A stretch of DNA of 46,734 nt from Hespellia sp. (GTDB lineage: Bacteria > Bacillota > Clostridia > Lachnospirales > Lachnospiraceae): NCBI GenBank assembly GCA_028694105.1, contig JAQUUC010000025.1:1-46734 (forward strand). Direction: 5' to 3'. The notes beneath the pieces were generated by a model. The model was not told the origin of the DNA. It saw only the letters and a program-made list of their open reading frames with translations, and did no database searches. The position numbers were made by a program, and so were the translations under genes. Within the stretch, counting starts at the first letter, position 1; the number at the start of each line of letters is the position of its first letter. Of this stretch, positions 24,777 to 32,706 are shown in pieces.

Positions 24777-26038
24777 ATGCAACAATTACATGATTTGATA
24801 AATGAATTAGTTGTAAACAAATCCGAGGAAGAGTGGTTTGAATTTAAGGACAACTGGTTTGACGCAAATGGTATAGGAGAATATATTTCATCCTTATCAA
24901 ATGTTGCAGCCTTTATGGGAAAAGAAGTAGCTTATTTAATCTGGGGAGTTAACAACGAGACTCATGAATATACGAACACAACGTTTGATTTTCATAGAGA
25001 CATAAAAAATGAACCATTAGAGCATTTTCTAGCACGACAGATTACACCTGACATAAATTTTCAATTTAATGAAATCTTTATGGGAGATAATAGAGTGGTA
25101 GTATTGATGATTCCAGCGGCAAAACAAGTTCCAACTGCTTTTAACGGTATTAGATATATCCGAATAGGATCGAGCAAGGTGAATCTAAATAAATATCCAG
25201 AACGGGAATCAAAACTATTTGACATTTTAAGGAATGGGTTACCAACTATGGAAAGTGAGGAAGCTTATTCACAGGATTTGACATTCCGAAAATTATTTTT
25301 GTATTATGAAGATAAAGGCATCGTATTAAATAAGAAAAACTTTAAAAAGAATCTCGGATTATTAAATAAAAATGGGAAATATAATTTGCTAGCTCAAGTT
25401 CTTTCTGATGATAGCCAAATACCAATAAGAGTGTCTATGTTTCGGGGAGTAGATAAAACATCTTCGTTGTATTCTGTTAGAGAGTTTGGGAACAGTTGTA
25501 TTTTATTATCATTAGATAAGATTCTTGAGTATGGAGATGTTTTGAATATCTTGCAGGCCGACGAAAAGAACAGAGTGGTGGAGCGAAAAGAAATACCGTT
25601 GTTTAATCAGGATGTATATCGCGAAGCAATCATAAATGCATTTGTTCATAATCTATTCCTGTTAATAGAAAATTATCGGACATATTTTTGCAACTTCATA
25701 TAAGTGAACGCTCTGGAAGAGGAGTTCCCAAGATAACAGGAGTATATGGTAAAGATGCATACAGTTTTAGAGACAATTCGATTACAGTAACGATTCCATT
25801 TGAAAAACTCACATTAGAAGTGGGGGATAAAGTGGGGGATAAAAAAATGAAATTAAATCCAACACGACAAAGAATTCTAGATGAAATGAGAAATAATCCG
25901 AATGTTACACAGTCAAGGTTAACTGAGTTAGTTGGGGTTAAGAAAACTGCAATACAAAATAATATCACATTTTTGAAAGACAACGGGTTTATCGAAAGAG
26001 TTGGATCAAATAAGAATGGATATTGGAAAGTTCTATAA
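24777..26038 (+). pseudogene. AlbA_2-domain (Schlafen-like) transcriptional regulator, broken by an internal deletion
   Basis: The first part (24777-25703) has the AlbA_2/divergent AAA-4 domain: EEEWFEFKDNWFDANGIGEY, then SNVAAFMGKEVAYLIWGV and GIRYIRIGSSKVNL. The frame then reads NAFVHN at about 25638-25652 and goes out of register to a stop at 25703. From about 25652 the next frame over continues with SIPVNRKLSDIFLQLHISER and SGRGVPKI, the expected later part of the same family, and ends with a winged helix (NPNVTQSRLTELVGVKKTAI) to 26038. About 40 residues that normally lie between the two are missing and the length is not a multiple of three. The second half, in its own frame, could only start from a TTG at 25688. 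The product is presumably inactive. The gene contains VGDKVGDKK encoded by a tandem DNA repeat. Confidence 0.85.
25820..25843 (+). repeat. Tandem GTGGGGGATAAA repeat inside the AlbA_2 gene
   Basis: Two exact copies of a 12-base unit encode V-G-D-K-V-G-D-K. An inverted 24-base near-copy lies at 24691-24714. The repeat sits between the AAA-4-like part and the winged helix, that is, in a linker. Confidence 0.9.
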
Positions 26039-26039
26039 T

Positions 26040-26303
26040 AAATTAGTGAATGCAGCAATGGTACGTGCAGCGAATGGATCATTAAGTTTTTCCGCAGGAG
26101 AAAGTATTCCATATGGAGATTACTTAACTACAAGAATGATGTTTGGTGGTGATAATACGGCGTATTGTGCTCAGCCGCTCATGCCAACGCCATCATCTGG
26201 AAATGATGCAGAAGCATTCTATGGAGCACCACAGAACTATATTGATAAAACATTTGAAGTAATGAATCGTATCAATTTAGGTGCAAAAGTGTGGAGTTTT
26301 TGA
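26040..26303 (+). pseudogene. Fragment resembling a thioester-domain surface adhesin
   Basis: About 87 codons in a frame with no own start, beginning after the AlbA_2 stop and ending at a TGA at 26301-26303. The readable part is GSLSFSAGESIPYGDYLTTR, then NTAYCAQPLMPTPSSGNDAE, ending GAKVWSF. The 'YGDY...T...TAYC..P...P.SG' pattern resembles the start of Cys-Gln thioester domains of Gram-positive surface proteins, with the Cys of AYC as the candidate reactive residue; the distal Gln motif is absent. This is my reading from memory and is tentative. It lies behind an orphan c-di-GMP riboswitch with the island between. An unrelated secreted-protein fragment is the main alternative. Confidence 0.4.
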
Positions 26304-26320
26304 AAAAATCGCGAACCCTC

Positions 26321-26349
26321 TTGATTTTTGGACACTTCTGAGTTATACT
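26321..26349 (+). promoter_or_regulatory. Promoter of the FMN riboswitch-ribU unit
   Basis: TTGATT (26321-26326), 17-base spacer, TATACT (26344-26349). The transcript starts just before the aptamer. Confidence 0.75.
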
Positions 26350-26370
26350 AGCAACGTAAAAAGAATTTAA

Positions 26371-26488
26371 ATCTTCGGGGTCGGGTGTAAGTCCCAACCG
26401 GCGGTATAGTCCGCGACCTGTTGTTTTAGAACAACAGCTGAACTGGTGTAATTCCGGTACCGACAGTAAAGTCTGGATGAGAGAAGAG
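26371..26488 (+). ncRNA. FMN riboswitch (RFN element)
   Basis: Conserved RFN features are readable: a terminal stem TCTTC (26372-26376) with GAAGA (26483-26487), GGGGTCGGGTGTAAGTCCCA, ACCGGCGGTATAGTCCGC, a variable hairpin CTGTTGTTTTAGAACAACAG, and CTGGTGTAATTCCGGTACCG followed by ACAGTAAAGTCTGGATGAGA. It binds flavin mononucleotide and should turn off the downstream transporter when FMN is plentiful. Confidence 0.97.
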
Positions 26489-26517
26489 ATTATGTCATAG
26501 ATGACGCGATAATAAGA

Positions 26518-26551
26518 CCTTGGATGAATACAAATTCGTCCAAGGTTTTTT
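26518..26551 (+). terminator. Expression-platform terminator of the FMN riboswitch
   Basis: CCTTGGA...GAAT (26518-26529) pairs with ATTC...TCCAAGG (26534-26545), with Ts from 26546. It lies between aptamer and ribU, so FMN binding probably favours termination. Confidence 0.88.
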
Positions 26552-26672
26552 GACGTAATAGGAAAGTTCTCTGAACTTCCTTGTTCTGATTGTCGTCATA
26601 AAATGTCACATGACAAGTTTCCAAGAAGGTTTTCTTTCTGACAAAAAACATTCACTTAAAAGGAGAAGGAAA

Positions 26673-27332
26673 ATGAGTATGCAAACAGATGTAACAACAA
26701 ATGAAACAAAAGCAACCACAAATGACAATGCAAAAACAAAGGTGAGAATTCAAGCAATCGCACAGGTAGGTATGTTAGCTGCAATCGCAACGGTCCTGAT
26801 GTTATTCGAAATTCCACTTCCATTTGCACCGTCATTTTATGAGATTGACTTTAGTGAAGTACCTGTACTGGTCGGATGCTTTGTAATGGGACCGGTTGCC
26901 GGCGCTGTAATTGAGCTGGTAAAGATTTTACTGAACTTCATCGTAAATGGCACAATCACAGCAGGTGTCGGTGAATTAGCGAACTTCCTTGTAGGCTGTT
27001 CACTCTGTGTACCGGCAGGAATTATTTACCGCAGAAACCGTACAAGAAAAGGTGCCTTGGTCGGAATGCTGACAGGAACAGTTTTGATGACGGTTGTGGG
27101 ATGTTTCTTAAATGCATACCTGTTACTGCCGACATATGCGAAAGCATTTGAGATGCCAATTGATGCATTAGTGGGAATGGGAACGGCCGTGAATCCTTCC
27201 ATTAACAGCTTACTGACATTTGTGATTTTTGCAGTTGCCCCATTCAACTTATTAAAAGGATGTCTGGTTTCACTGATTGTATTCTTGATCTACAAGAAAA
27301 TCAGCCCGATTTTCCGTATGCATCAGAGATAA
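26673..27332 (+). CDS. ribU: Riboflavin ECF transporter substrate-binding (S) component
   Basis: Membrane S-component that binds riboflavin and pairs with a shared energy-coupling module (EcfAA'T) encoded elsewhere. About 219 residues and roughly five to six hydrophobic segments, with SFYEIDFSEVPVLVGCFVMG and the GPVAGAVIELVKILLNFIVN segment typical of RibU. The N-terminal 35 residues are Thr/Asn-rich and polar. ATG at 26673 has AAAAGGAGAAGG before it; an in-frame start at 26610 would lie farther into the leader. Control by the FMN riboswitch supports riboflavin or a related flavin as substrate. Confidence 0.93.
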   Translation: MSMQTDVTTNETKATTNDNAKTKVRIQAIAQVGMLAAIATVLMLFEIPLPFAPSFYEIDFSEVPVLVGCFVMGPVAGAVIELVKILLNFIVNGTITAGVGELANFLVGCSLCVPAGIIYRRNRTRKGALVGMLTGTVLMTVVGCFLNAYLLLPTYAKAFEMPIDALVGMGTAVNPSINSLLTFVIFAVAPFNLLKGCLVSLIVFLIYKKISPIFRMHQR

Positions 27333-27344
27333 CAGATTGAGAAT

Positions 27345-28103
27345 CTATTGAAATTCGGGAGTATGTTTTCGATACCAGATTGGAATCAGATTACGTTGGC
27401 AGCGGGTGTTCTTTCTGGCGGTAATGGCAATTGTATCAAAGAATTCTTTCCACAGACCAATAAAAGGATCACTCGTATCCTCAAGGTCATGGAGACGTAT
27501 GAACTCATCATCAGTCAGCGCTGTGAGATAGTAATCCTGATCTGATGGGTGAATGACGGCGCTTTTTCTATTATCATCTATAATCATCCAATTCTCGGAA
27601 GGCATACGGTCCTGAAAATGCGGTGCGATAAAGGTTAATACATTTGACTTTGGCTCAATATGAGAGACTAGAACATTTCCTTTCATGCTGAGAAAACGCA
27701 CAAATTCGCGAAAGTAATGCGCTTCATTTCCAACGGCACGGTTCACTTCAAAAATGGCCGTGACCGCAGGGATCTGAATCATGTCGGTAATACTTCTTCC
27801 GTAATGAAATCCATATAATAAAAACCGGTAAATAATGTCAGCTTTTTGGGGAGATGGTGACATAGCACAGCGATAAATCATCTGATAAGCATAAGTGGAA
27901 ATCTTCTTCTGGATGGAAGAAATGACTTTGTTGACCTTGTCAGAATCAGCATCAACATGCCGGTATTCACAGAACAATTCCAATTCGACAACCGGTTCTA
28001 CGAGCAGACGAAGATTCTGCTGTCCAAGACCGGAGCCCCAGGCATCATAAATGCAGGTCAGTATAGATTCCAATGTATCCTCACAGGTAAATATGGTAGT
28101 CAT
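27345..28103 (-). CDS. TIGR03915 family SAM-linked DNA metabolism protein
   Basis: About 252 residues, with FTCEDTLESILTCIYDAWGS at the start and a pattern of conserved Tyr/Arg (SPSPQKADIIYRFLLYGFHY, AHYFREFVRFLSM, HFQDRMPSENWMIID) typical of a DUF4130-like protein usually encoded beside the TIGR03916 radical SAM protein. The function is not known; genome context suggests a role in DNA modification or repair. In some species it is fused to a uracil-DNA-glycosylase-like domain; here that domain is absent. It lies 10 bp after the radical SAM gene and is presumably co-transcribed with it. AGGAGG precedes its ATG. Confidence 0.85.
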   Translation of the reverse strand: MTTIFTCEDTLESILTCIYDAWGSGLGQQNLRLLVEPVVELELFCEYRHVDADSDKVNKVISSIQKKISTYAYQMIYRCAMSPSPQKADIIYRFLLYGFHYGRSITDMIQIPAVTAIFEVNRAVGNEAHYFREFVRFLSMKGNVLVSHIEPKSNVLTFIAPHFQDRMPSENWMIIDDNRKSAVIHPSDQDYYLTALTDDEFIRLHDLEDTSDPFIGLWKEFFDTIAITARKNTRCQRNLIPIWYRKHTPEFQ

Positions 28104-28113
28104 GAAATACCTC

Positions 28114-29568
28114 CTATTTGATAAGGCTCAGCTGTGTGTCAAAGAGTGACAGCTGCCGGTATGTCTGCGGATGCTCAATATCCCAAGCAGAATGGTGTTC
28201 TTCTCCGGTCAGCTGCCTTGTGATAAAATCTTCATCGATTCGCAGATGATACTGCATCCTGCCCCGGCAGGTGATAAAATACCGGGCGCGCTTTAATACA
28301 ACCCCAATTTTCTTTAGTGCATCAAAATCCAGACTACCGCCTTTTCTCGCATTGATAATGCGGTAAGCAGATTTATTGCCGATTCCTGGAACCTTTAAAA
28401 GTGTCTGATAGTCGGCGGTATTAATCTCGATTGGAAATAATTCAAGATGGCGCAGTGCCCAATCACATTTTGGATCGAGAAAAATATTAAAGTTCGGGCG
28501 ATCGGCGCTTAACAGGTCATGTGCCTGAAAACCATAAAAACGAAGAAGCCAGTCGGCCTGATACAGGCGGTGCTCGCGCAGCAGCGGCGGTGCAGTGTCC
28601 AGAGCTGGCAGGAGGGCATCTTCATTCAGCGGTACATAAGCAGAGAAAAAGACGCGCTTTAAATCAAACTGCTGATAGAGCTTCTGGGTGGTAGTCAGCA
28701 GCTGATAGTCGTTCTCGCCTGTCGCACCAATGATCATCTGTGTGCTCTGTCCCGCAGGAACAAACGGATCTGGACGGGACTTGGCAGGAGCACAGAAAGA
28801 ATCTGCACTTTGTATGGCAGCAATGCTGGAGTGATAAGCAGACGATTCGCCAATTCTATCCTGCCTGGCAGTATCGAAAATAGTTCCGGAAAGATAACGG
28901 TTAGCCGAGCTTCGATCCATCAGGGCTTCTTTGCCTACAGACAGCCGATGCTCCGCAATTCCATTCTGTACAAAGGACATAGGCTTTAAGATAGATGACT
29001 GTGTCTTGTGCGGGGCGAGATCATGTAATCCTTCTGCGGTCGGAAGCTCAAGATTGATACTCATACGGTCGGTCAGATAGCCAATCTTCTCAATCAATTC
29101 CTGCGGAGCATTCGGAATTGCTTTTACATGGATATATCCGTTGAAGTGATATTGATTGCGCAGCAAATAGATGGAACGGTACATCAGTTCCATGGTATAG
29201 GTCGGGTGCTTCACCACACCGGAGCTTAAGAAAAGTCCTTCGATATAGTTGCGCCGATAGAATTCAATAACCAGCTGACAAATCTCCTCGGGAGTAAATG
29301 TGGTGCGAACACGGTCATTACTCGCGCGGTTCAGACAATACTTGCAGTCATAGACACACTCATTACTCTGTAAAATCTTAAGAAGAGAAACGCAGCGGCC
29401 ATCCGCGGCAAAGCTGTGGCAGATTCCGTCCGCACAGGAATTGCCGAGACTGCCCTTCCGGCCACGTCTGTCGACACCACTGGATGTGCACGCAACATCA
29501 TACTTGGCAGCGTCTGCAAGAATATGGAGTTTTTCTTGGAGCGTCAGATTCTTTTCAACTAGTTCCAT
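28114..29568 (-). CDS. TIGR03916-type radical SAM protein, putative DNA modification/repair
   Basis: A 484-residue protein with a radical SAM cluster C71-x3-C75-x2-C78 (CVYDCKYC) that would bind [4Fe-4S] and S-adenosylmethionine, preceded by a Cys-rich stretch (NSCADGICHSFAADGRC). The C-terminal part has a helix-hairpin-helix (LLKVPGIGNKSAYRIINARK) and a FVPAGQSTQM stretch typical of this family. At about 484 residues it is longer than the roughly 415 I would expect; the extra stretch at about residues 208-267 (from SVGKEALMDRSSANRY to APAKSRPDPF) looks like an insertion. The family is paired with the downstream TIGR03915 protein in many Firmicutes. The reaction is unknown. Confidence 0.88.
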   Translation of the reverse strand: MELVEKNLTLQEKLHILADAAKYDVACTSSGVDRRGRKGSLGNSCADGICHSFAADGRCVSLLKILQSNECVYDCKYCLNRASNDRVRTTFTPEEICQLVIEFYRRNYIEGLFLSSGVVKHPTYTMELMYRSIYLLRNQYHFNGYIHVKAIPNAPQELIEKIGYLTDRMSINLELPTAEGLHDLAPHKTQSSILKPMSFVQNGIAEHRLSVGKEALMDRSSANRYLSGTIFDTARQDRIGESSAYHSSIAAIQSADSFCAPAKSRPDPFVPAGQSTQMIIGATGENDYQLLTTTQKLYQQFDLKRVFFSAYVPLNEDALLPALDTAPPLLREHRLYQADWLLRFYGFQAHDLLSADRPNFNIFLDPKCDWALRHLELFPIEINTADYQTLLKVPGIGNKSAYRIINARKGGSLDFDALKKIGVVLKRARYFITCRGRMQYHLRIDEDFITRQLTGEEHHSAWDIEHPQTYRQLSLFDTQLSLIK

Positions 29569-29691
29569 TGCTTACCTCGCTTTCCGGTGGCGGTGTGTCA
29601 CCACAGAACCGAATATATGTTCCGAACAAATGTTTGTGTATAGGATAGCATATTATTTCCGAAAAAGCAATAACTAAGCAATAAAAGAGTA

Positions 29692-30888
29692 CTATAATTC
29701 TACGCTGGTCACATCATTTGCCTCAATATGATGCTTATTCGCATATCCGGTCAGGATCAATGTCAGCGCTCCATCACCGGTCACATTACAAGCGGTTCCG
29801 AAGCTGTCCTGCAATGCAAAGACTGTCAGCATAAGCGCGGTTCCGCCCTCGTCAAATCCAAGAATTCCGGTAATCAGTCCGAGGGAGGCCATAACGGTTC
29901 CGCCCGGAACACCGGGAGCTCCGATAGCAAAGACACCAAGCAGCAGACAGAACAGAATCATGGTTCCGAGGGAAGGAATACTTCCGTAAAGAATCTTGGA
30001 GACGGTCATGACGAAGAATACTTCCGTCAGAACTGAGCCACACAGATGAATATTTGCAAAAAGCGGAATACCAAAATCTACCATGTCATCGCGAAGCGGC
30101 GGCTCGGCTTTTTTCGCACCCTCAAGGGCAACAGCGAGCGTTGCGGCGGAAGACATGGTTCCGACCGCCGTGATGTAGGCAGGTCCATAGTACTTTAAGA
30201 CCTTGAGCGGATTAACTCCGGCGTAGGCTCCGGCAACCGTATAGAGCACGGTCAGCCAGATGAAATGTCCAATCATAACGATGATAATGACTTCAATAAA
30301 TACAGGAAGCTGTTTGGTGATCGTTCCTTCATATGAGAGTCCGCAGAATGTAAATGCGATGAAAACCGGAAGAAGCGGGATAATCACTTTTGTTACAATC
30401 GCAAGCACAATTTTCTGGAATTCGTCAAGGACCTTAGTGATAGTTACGGCTTTTGTCCATGTAGCGGCAAGACCGATCATTACAGAGAATACAAGAGCGC
30501 TCATAACCGGCATAATCTGCGGAATGCTAAGCTCAAAAATGACCTCAGGCAGTTCCTTAAGACCCTCAACTTCTGTTGCAATGGATAAATTTGGAATCAG
30601 TCCAAAACCTGCTGCCATCGATAAAAGTGCAGCGAGAATGGAAGAAATGTATGCGATTGCAACAGCAATTCCAAGCATCCGCGATGCATTATTTCCAAGC
30701 TTGGTGATGGATGGAGCGATAAAACCGATGATGATCAGAGGGACACAGAATGTGATGACCTGACCTAAAACATATTTTACGGTGACAACAATGTTCATGA
30801 CGTTTTCGTCGGCAATCTGACCGACAATGATACCGAGGATGACTCCGAGAAGAAGTCGAAACGGTAAGCTGGTGAAAAATTTTTTCAT
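29692..30888 (-). CDS. Dicarboxylate/amino acid:cation symporter
   Basis: Polytopic secondary transporter of the DAACS family (GltP/DctA-like), 398 residues, using Na+ or H+ to import C4-dicarboxylates, glutamate or related substrates. The start KKFFTSLPFRLLLGVILGII is typical. The later SSAATLAVALEGAKKAEPP with PLFANIHLCGSVLTEVFFVM is a shared core motif, followed by PGVPGGTVMASLGLITGIL. GAGAGGG precedes the ATG at 30888. It is divergent from eno. The substrate cannot be fixed. Confidence 0.92.
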   Translation of the reverse strand: MKKFFTSLPFRLLLGVILGIIVGQIADENVMNIVVTVKYVLGQVITFCVPLIIIGFIAPSITKLGNNASRMLGIAVAIAYISSILAALLSMAAGFGLIPNLSIATEVEGLKELPEVIFELSIPQIMPVMSALVFSVMIGLAATWTKAVTITKVLDEFQKIVLAIVTKVIIPLLPVFIAFTFCGLSYEGTITKQLPVFIEVIIIVMIGHFIWLTVLYTVAGAYAGVNPLKVLKYYGPAYITAVGTMSSAATLAVALEGAKKAEPPLRDDMVDFGIPLFANIHLCGSVLTEVFFVMTVSKILYGSIPSLGTMILFCLLLGVFAIGAPGVPGGTVMASLGLITGILGFDEGGTALMLTVFALQDSFGTACNVTGDGALTLILTGYANKHHIEANDVTSVEL

Positions 30889-31015
30889 TTTAAAAACCCT
30901 CTCTTTTCCTTAGATTTTTTTAGTATATCATATTATATTCACTTTATCACATACTTCTGTATAAAAAAGACCATACTATTTTTACAATAAAACAGAAATA
31001 GGAGGAATACGCATC

Positions 31016-32287
31016 GTGCAGACAGTGATACCGATTACAGATGTGTACGCAAGAGAAATACTAGATTCCAGAGGGAATCCTACAATAGAAGTGGAAATAC
31101 TGGCAGGGGAAAAATATATGGGAAGGGCGGCCGTTCCGTCGGGAGCATCTACGGGGAAATTTGAGGCGGTCGAGCTCCGTGACGGTGGAAAAAGATATCA
31201 CGGAAAAGGAGTCCAAAAAGCGGTCGACCATGTGAATAATGAGCTGGCAAAAGAAATCATTGGCTGTAATGTGCTGGATCAGGGTTACATTGACAAAGTA
31301 ATGATTCAGGCAGATGGAACAGAGAACAAGGGCGGATACGGCGCAAATGCAATCCTCGGTATTTCCATGGCGGCGGCAAGAGCAGCGGCATCAGCACTTC
31401 GGCTGCCGCTTTACCGCTATATAGGAGGGATGCACGAAGGGAAAATGCCGGTCCCGATGATGAATGTCATCAATGGCGGTGTGCATGCGGCAAACACACT
31501 GGATATACAGGAATTCATGATTATGCCGGTCGGAGCGGAAGATTTCAAAGAAGGCCTGCGGATGTGTGCGGAAATCTATCAGGAGTTAAAACGTCTTCTC
31601 GGGGCACACGGCTTAAGTACAGCGGTCGGAGATGAAGGCGGATTTGCGCCGGATCTTCCCGACACGAAGGAAGCACTGAAATTTTTGTCTGATGCCGTGA
31701 AGGCCGCAGGATATGAGCTGGAGCAGGACATTGTATTTGCAATGGATGTTGCGGCTTCGGAATTATACGATTCGGATTTTAAGAAATATGTATTTCCGGG
31801 TGAAAGCAGGATGCAGGGACATCAGGTCATTCGCTCCGCGGAAGAGCTGATTGAGTACTATGAAGATCTGGCATCGGAATTTCCAATCTGTTCCATTGAA
31901 GATCCACTGGATGAGGAAGACTGGGAGGGCTGGAAAAAAATAACTGAGCTGCTGGGAGACGAGATACAGCTTGTCGGAGATGACTTGTTCGTGACGAATG
32001 TACGACGCTTGAAAAAAGGGATTTCTGCAGGAGCAGCCAATGCGATTCTGATTAAAGTGAATCAGATTGGAACCCTCAGTGAGGCAGTCGAGGCAATCAA
32101 CATGGCGAAAAAAGCCGGGTACCGAACCATCATTTCCCATCGCTCCGGCGAGACGGAGGATACGTTTATTGCGGATCTGGCAGTCGCTGTGGATGCGCGG
32201 CAGATTAAGACAGGAGCACCGTGCCGGGCAGAGCGTGTCGCAAAGTATAATCAATTATTAAGAATCGAAGAACAACTGGAGCAATAA
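31016..32287 (+). CDS. eno: Enolase
   Basis: Converts 2-phosphoglycerate to phosphoenolpyruvate in glycolysis; cytosolic. The 423-residue protein has [90 protein letters not shown] and [20 protein letters not shown], covering all the catalytic Glu, Lys, Asp and His positions. A minor oddity is [15 protein letters not shown] where many enolases have GG(E/K)HADN; the H and E remain. The start is GTG at 31016, placed after AGGAGG. It stands alone rather than in a gap-pgk-tpi-gpm cluster, so a second enolase elsewhere in the genome is possible but cannot be judged here. Confidence 0.95.
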   Translation: MQTVIPITDVYAREILDSRGNPTIEVEILAGEKYMGRAAVPSGASTGKFEAVELRDGGKRYHGKGVQKAVDHVNNELAKEIIGCNVLDQGYIDKVMIQADGTENKGGYGANAILGISMAAARAAASALRLPLYRYIGGMHEGKMPVPMMNVINGGVHAANTLDIQEFMIMPVGAEDFKEGLRMCAEIYQELKRLLGAHGLSTAVGDEGGFAPDLPDTKEALKFLSDAVKAAGYELEQDIVFAMDVAASELYDSDFKKYVFPGESRMQGHQVIRSAEELIEYYEDLASEFPICSIEDPLDEEDWEGWKKITELLGDEIQLVGDDLFVTNVRRLKKGISAGAANAILIKVNQIGTLSEAVEAINMAKKAGYRTIISHRSGETEDTFIADLAVAVDARQIKTGAPCRAERVAKYNQLLRIEEQLEQ

Positions 32288-32322
32288 ATGAGAAAATAGA
32301 CGAAAAATCAGGCGGAATCTGC

Positions 32323-32351
32323 TTGCATATTTCCATTTCCTATGTTAAACT
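32323..32351 (+). promoter_or_regulatory. Promoter of secG
   Basis: TTGCAT (32323-32328), 17-base spacer, TAAACT (32346-32351). Located between eno and secG; spacing is ideal although both boxes are imperfect. Confidence 0.55.
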
Positions 32352-32383
32352 AATCTATGCTTATTCACAGGAGGTGTAAAGAG

Positions 32384-32626
32384 ATGCAGATTTTAAAAAT
32401 TGTGTTAACTATCATTTTTGTAATAGATTGTATCGCATTATCAGCGATTATTCTTCTTCAGGAAGGCAAGTCAGCAGGACTTGGAACCATCAGCGGAGCA
32501 GCTGATACTTACTGGGGACAGAACAAGGGCCGTTCTATGGAAGGTGCACTGGTAAAGTCTACCAAGTTTTTAGCTATTTTATTTATGGTATTAGCGTTGG
32601 TACTGAACCTTGGTGTACTCAACTAG
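32384..32626 (+). CDS. secG: Preprotein translocase subunit SecG
   Basis: Small membrane subunit of the Sec translocon, 80 residues with two hydrophobic helices (about residues 5-24 and 55-77). The intervening loop has LLQEGKSAGLGTISGAADTY and GQNKGRSMEGALV, which are the family signatures. ATG at 32384 follows AGGAGGTG; an in-frame start at 32357 has none. It stands upstream of rnr and smpB, a classic Firmicutes order (secG-rnr-smpB). Confidence 0.94.
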   Translation: MQILKIVLTIIFVIDCIALSAIILLQEGKSAGLGTISGAADTYWGQNKGRSMEGALVKSTKFLAILFMVLALVLNLGVLN

Positions 32627-32650
32627 ACGCACGAAGATGATGATTTTAGA

Positions 32651-32679
32651 GCACTCTATGTAATATAGAGTGCTTTTTT
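32651..32679 (+). terminator. Terminator between secG and rnr
   Basis: GCACTCTAT (32651-32659) with ATAGAGTGC (32665-32673), loop GTAAT, T run 32674-32679. It would reduce read-through into rnr, so rnr may have its own promoter or depend on partial read-through. Confidence 0.85.
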
Positions 32680-32706
32680 GTCTCGTAATAAAAAATTGGA
32701 GGAAAT

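Noticed and set aside
25688-26038. A separate small winged-helix regulator gene
   Set aside because: The upstream codons in this frame already match the AlbA_2 family (SIPVNRKLSDIFLQLH), so it is the second part of the broken gene, and only a TTG without ribosome binding site could start it.
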